From the NCBI RefSeq assembly GCF_000611645.1, contig NW_014012255.1, forward strand, positions 3,628 through 15,096: a DNA stretch of 11,469 nt. Direction: 5' to 3'. This DNA is from Monoraphidium neglectum. Its lineage: Eukaryota; Chlorophyta; Chlorophyceae; Sphaeropleales; Selenastraceae. Below the pieces are notes generated by a model, which was not told the origin of the DNA, searched no databases, and saw only the letters and a program-made list of their open reading frames with translations. Numbering within the stretch: the stretch's first letter is position 1; every line of letters begins with the position of its first letter. The translations under genes were made by a program, and so were the position numbers. Positions 7,621-11,469 of this stretch are shown here, piece by piece.

Positions 7621-10600
7621 TCTCTCACGCACTCGCCCGCACGCATGCATCCCGTCCAGCACAGCGCTTGACGAGGCATGCAGAATTGTTCAAGGGGCTG
7701 ATCAAGACCCAGCCAGCACACAGTTGTCAACAGCAAACCCACCCAGCTGCTGCAGCACGCTGCTCTGAAGTGCAGGCACGCTGCCTGTGGGCGGGTCAAC
7801 GGCCACAGCGATGGCTGCGATGCTGCCGCCCTCGCCGGAGAAGCTGAGCTGGCAGGTGAGGCCGAGGCGGAAGCGCAGCAGCCAGCCGCCGCCCTCTGCC
7901 GCAGTGAGCCTCCACGGCTGCGCGAAGGTGGCAGCGAGTGGGTATTGGAAGAAACGCAGGCAATGCAGTGCAGAGCACATCAAGCACACACACCCTCCCA
8001 AGAAAAGTAAGGGGGCGTGCACATGGAAACATTGGCAGCCCGTCAGCTAGCTTGAAGATATCCTTGCAACAATGACGGCCGCTGTTAGCAGGGGACCTTG
8101 ATTCAATGCACACCTGCAGGCCCATGAGGATGTCAAACCTCTCCCCGGCGTCTATCAGGCGGTCGGCGGACGGCTGGCCGCGCGCGGGCGTCGGCACGCT
8201 GGTCACTGTTGACGCCAGCCCCTCCAGCTGCTGCTGCGCCGCGGCGCGCTCCGCGTCGACGCGAGAGCGCTCAGCCTGTGTGTTTTGGGGGGTGTGCGTG
8301 CGCGCGCATGCGTGTGCCGAGGGGTCCTGAGAAGGAGCCGGTGCAAGCGAGCTCCGCGCGCCTCCCCCAAATGCCAGCTGTTCAGGGCGTTTGGCGTGTA
8401 TGCGTGGCGCAAGGCGAGCCCTTGCCAGCCTCTGCCTTCCCGCTTCCCGCTGCACCTGCAGCTGCGCCGCCTCCGCCGCCACCGAGTCCGCGCGGCGCTG
8501 GCGGTCCGCGTTGATCGCCCGCAGCTCCTCCAGGCGCGCGCGCGCGTACTGCAGCCGCGCGCGCGCTGCGCCCGCGGCGTCACGCTCGGCCGCCTCCGCG
8601 TCCATGCGCTGCTGCGCGTCGAGGGCAAACGCCTGCACCAGCTCCCGCTGCTGGTGCGCGCGCCGCAGGTTGTTCTGCGGGCGCGCCGTTGCCGAGGTAG
8701 CCACACGGTCGGTTCGGTCAGCCAGCACAGCGCAGGATGACACAGCACAGTACTGCACAGCGCCCCAACGCTGAGCCCGATTATTTGGGGTGCCCAACGC
8801 AGGCCTTCACAGCCAGTGCCGCCCAGAGCTGCCCAGTGGGCCCCGCCCGCCCCGCCCCTCCTCGCCTGCACGAACGCGAGCTCCTCTTCCAGCCGCGCCT
8901 GCTGCTCCGCCAGCCGCCCCGCCAGCCCGCGCTCCATCCCTGCGCGCAGCCGCTTCCAGCCGGAGCCGGTCTGCGCGCGGCAGCACTTCTTGCGCAGCAC
9001 GAGGGCGTGCTTGAGCCCCTCCAAGTCTGTGCGACGAGAGGTCTGCGCCGTGGCGCCGCGGAATGGCGGCGAGAGGGGGCAGGATGCTGGGGTTCAGCAG
9101 AGAGCGCACGTGTATGTGCTTGGGAGCTGGGGGGTCTGAAAATGTTTTGAAGCTGCTGCGCTCAGGAGGGCAGGGCGGCGCGCGCGGAACAGGCCGGCGT
9201 GCAGAACAGGCGGCAAGGGCTGCGAACGGTCTTGGCGGGGCTGCGCCTTCAGCAGCTGCGCTCTGGTTGAAAAGGCCCTCTCCGCCAGCCAACAGGCCAT
9301 AAGGCAGCAGGCAACCAAGGCGGCAAACAAAAAAGGCAGCATGCGGAAAGGGCGGCAAGCAAGAGAGGGCTGTCGCGCACCTGGACCGCGGCAAACACGG
9401 CAGGGTTGTGCACCTCCAGCTCCTCCTCCAGCGCGTGCACCTGGCCGCGCTTCGAGCGCATCACGCCGTGCAGCTCGTTGAGCGCACCCTCCAGCACAGC
9501 CGCCTCGGGGCCCGTCAGCGACAGCGCCTGGAGGGGGACGGGTGCATGATGGGGCGGCGGAGGGCTCGCTCCTGGGTGCTCAATGGTGAGCAGAAACCTG
9601 GGCCTGGACGGCGGTGAGCCCAGCAATGCACCCGAACGGAGTATCTGAAGCAGCGACCAAAGCAGCGGCGGCGGCAGGCGGCGGTGCCACTGCATAGGGC
9701 GGCGGTCCAGCCCTCAGCCAGTGCATGCGCGCACCCTGAGGCCGTCGGCCAGGTCTGAGGGGACGGGCCCCGGCGCGAGGTCCATCATATTGATGCTTGT
9801 GCCGCGGCGGATGTGGTCCAGGAACTGCATGTCGACAATCTGGTTTAGGGGGGAAGATAGGGACGGGGAGGGGGAGGGCAGGGGCGAGGGTGAGAGTGAG
9901 GATGAGGGGAGGGCAAGAGGAGGGGGAGCAGTGGCCAGGGAGCGCGTTCTTGATTTGGGGCGCTGACAGCGGGAGCATGTGCGCACAGCAGCGGGAACAG
10001 GGGCGCGGCGCCGGCCGCCGGCGCGCTGGAGGCTCTATGGTCATGGCGAGTCGTTCGGGAGCGTTTCTGGTCAACTGCAGCGGGTGGTCGGTTTGACCAG
10101 CGAGGCCGCGCAGCAGCATGGTCCAAAGGCAAGGGCTGGTCTGCGCAGGTAGGGGCTGCAAGGAGAGAGCAGCCGCGCCATGCCCTCTGACCTGCAGGAA
10201 GTCTTGGAACGTGATGAGGTGGGCGGCCGGGGGCGCGCCGCGCGGCGTCGCGCCTCCGAGCACGCCGGCCGGGGCGCCTGCAGCGAGGGGGCGGCGCGGG
10301 GTGCGGTCTGGGGCCGCGGCGGGACTCGAGAGCGCAGCACGCTCGGCGAAGCGGGTGCATTGACACTGCGCATGCATCCATTACGGTCAGCAAGCACCCC
10401 GATAGCAGACAAACATTCCACCCAGATGCGCACCAGAGAAAGGCATCGTCGCCCCGCGGCCGCCGTCCATCCCAGCCTCGGGGCCCTCCTCCCCCTCCCC
10501 CGCCGCCTCCCGCGACCCCTGCGCCGCGGCCGCCGCCGCCGCGGCCGCCAGCTCGGGCGGTGGCGCGAACTCGTCGATGGTGTTGTCCTCCATCAGCGCG

Positions 10601-11469
10601 CCCTCCCCCTCGCCCCCGCGCCCGCCCGCGGCGGCCGCGGCCGCCATCGCGACCTGCAGTTCCAGCGAAGGGTCCGACGCGCCGTCGAGGCCGGCGGCGG
10701 CGGCGGCGGCGGCGGCAGGCGCCCTGTGGCGCGGGACGAAGCCCGAGGCGCCGGTCGCATCTGCGAGCAGATGCTGGGTGAAGCCCTCGTCGTAGGGCGC
10801 GAGGGCGGGGCCCGAGCCGGCGGCCGCGGCGGCGGCGGCGGCAGGGACGGCAGCGGGCGCTGGGACGTCGTCGCCGTCGGCGAGCAGGCGGGTGGTGGTG
10901 CCCAGCAGCTGCGCGCCGGCGCTGCCGTGGCGCAGCTGCGGGCGGATGGACGAGGGGTGCGGCGCTGGCGGGCGCGTGGGTGGCAAAGAACCAGGGCGTA
11001 TCCCGCAGGGCCTGCATGTGCCAGGGGTAACCGCACCAGATTGCATGCCAGCTCTCACTCGCAACGGCACAGACAGGGGTTCAATGCACTTTGCCCCAAG
11101 CAAGCGTTACTCACGAGGTTTGAGGTGACGACCATGTTGCTGCCTACGCTGCCGCGTCCCCCGCCCAGCGAGCCGCGCGCCAGCGGCACGCCCGCCCACT
11201 CGTCCGCAGCGGCGCGCTGCACGGCCGGGCCAGCAGCGGCGGCGACAGCGGCGGGGACCTCGGCCGAGTTGTCGCCCTCGTCGCCTCCCATGATCTGCAT
11301 CAGCTTTCGGGTCATCCCCTCTGCTTCGAATCCGTCCACGTCAACGCCGGCACCCTCCTCTCCGCCCTCGGAGTCGGGGGAATCGCCGGGCGCAGCGCCG
11401 CGCTCGGCCGCCGCTGCCGCCGCGTGGCGGCGGACGGCGCTGCTCGGCGTGGCCGGCGCCGCCGCGGCG
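6840..11469 (-). CDS. KNL1: Kinetochore scaffold KNL1/Spc105/Spc7, C-terminal 796 residues (N terminus beyond right edge)
   Basis: Exons: 11469-11115, 10935-10434, 10277-10192, 9839-9735, 9527-9381, 9042-8866, 8674-8456, 8275-8114, 7917-7743, 7457-7233, 7078-6840. Phases match at every junction and the frame ends at TGA. KNL1 is the outer-kinetochore scaffold of the KMN network: it binds Mis12 through its C terminus and recruits checkpoint proteins through its disordered N-terminal part. Visible residues 1-300 are disordered, Ala-rich and acidic. The Spc7 signature ITFQDFLQ|IVDMQFLDHIRRG starts near residue 307, spliced across 10192/9839. A helical part follows (EEELEVHNPAVFAAVQ, like the family's NP-x-F segment; then GWKRLRAGMERGL), and a coiled coil from about 405 to 555. 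The last three exons (585-796) fit the RWD-like domain: GWLLRFRLGLTCQLSFS, then AFVTWRPL and IESSIEVVVAPEGW. Uncertain: the exon 10277 acceptor (an alternative AG upstream also keeps phase) and the 8866 donor (GC type). Identification is by motif order, not database search. Confidence 0.83.
7541..7620. repeat. (GT)n microsatellite in KNL1 intron
   Basis: GT repeat on the plus strand, AC in the transcript, with a few TTG breaks. The longest pure run is about 7589-7614. It lies in the intron 7742-7458, between the two main RWD exons. Confidence 0.95.
9844..9950 (-). repeat. Very long polypyrimidine tract in KNL1 intron 3
   Basis: The plus strand is almost all purine (G-rich with scattered A) for about 100 nt, so the transcript has a C/T tract ending at the CTAAACCAG acceptor of exon 9839-9735. 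The plus strand has many runs of three to six G and could form quadruplexes. Confidence 0.85.

Noticed and set aside
9043..9380. Alternative KNL1 acceptor CGCACAG at about 9027-9021, ahead of TTGGAGGGGCTC
   Set aside because: It would need a phase 1 donor, but the exon before it ends in phase 0; the acceptor with exon start at 9042 keeps the frame.
9845..11017. Minus-strand frame of 390 codons, Arg/Pro-rich
   Set aside because: It is out of frame with the KNL1 exons it overlaps and has no recognisable domain.
11055..11339. Apparent start of a 94-residue protein at 11339
   Set aside because: The codon is GTG and the frame stays open to the right edge, so this is the interior of a KNL1 exon, not a start.
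1..11469. CRISPR array, insertion sequence, integrase or other mobile element, rRNA
   Set aside because: The repeats are simple microsatellites or coding low complexity; no spaced direct repeats, transposase motifs or conserved rRNA segments were seen.

Overview
This window looks like nuclear DNA of a green alga (Chlorophyta, most likely a chlorophycean such as a Chlamydomonas or Sphaeropleales relative; the exact lineage is inferred). The reasons are very high GC in coding parts, many short GT-AG introns of about 70 to 480 nt, runs of Ala and Gln, long CA/TG dinucleotide tracts inside introns, TGTAA-type poly(A) signals, and a nuclear gene for a chloroplast ribosomal protein with a transit peptide. 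Nothing in it looks bacterial, viral or mobile.

Three protein genes are supported. All lie on the minus strand, head to tail, and are read from right to left. From the right edge to 6840 is the C-terminal part of KNL1 (Spc105/Spc7), the kinetochore scaffold. Eleven exons join in consistent phase and give 796 visible residues: a disordered Ala-rich and acidic region, the Spc7 signature, a long coiled coil and a C-terminal RWD-like region. Next, at 6393 to 3920, is a complete six-exon gene for plastid ribosomal protein PSRP-3 (cS23, Ycf65 family), predicted at 323 residues, with a transit peptide and an acidic extension before the Ycf65 core. Last, from 2343 to the left edge, is a 781-codon open frame without a stop. 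It encodes a Gln/Ala-rich nuclear protein with an arginine-serine (RS) domain and runs off the window.

KNL1 and PSRP3 are tightly packed: the KNL1 poly(A) signal is about 165 nt from the PSRP3 start codon. About 1.4 kb of lower-GC DNA (2344 to 3759) separates PSRP3 from the RS gene. It should hold the RS gene's promoter and 5' UTR, and it also contains an unexplained 307-codon stop-free frame.

The three genes have unrelated jobs (chromosome segregation, chloroplast translation, probably RNA processing) and I see no sign that they form one system. The points most worth checking are complementary CA and TG tracts flanking PSRP3 exon 4, a likely GC-AG intron in KNL1, a pyrimidine tract of about 100 nt in a KNL1 intron, and the hidden RS gene, whose plus strand carries misleading Pro/Ala and Leu repeat frames.
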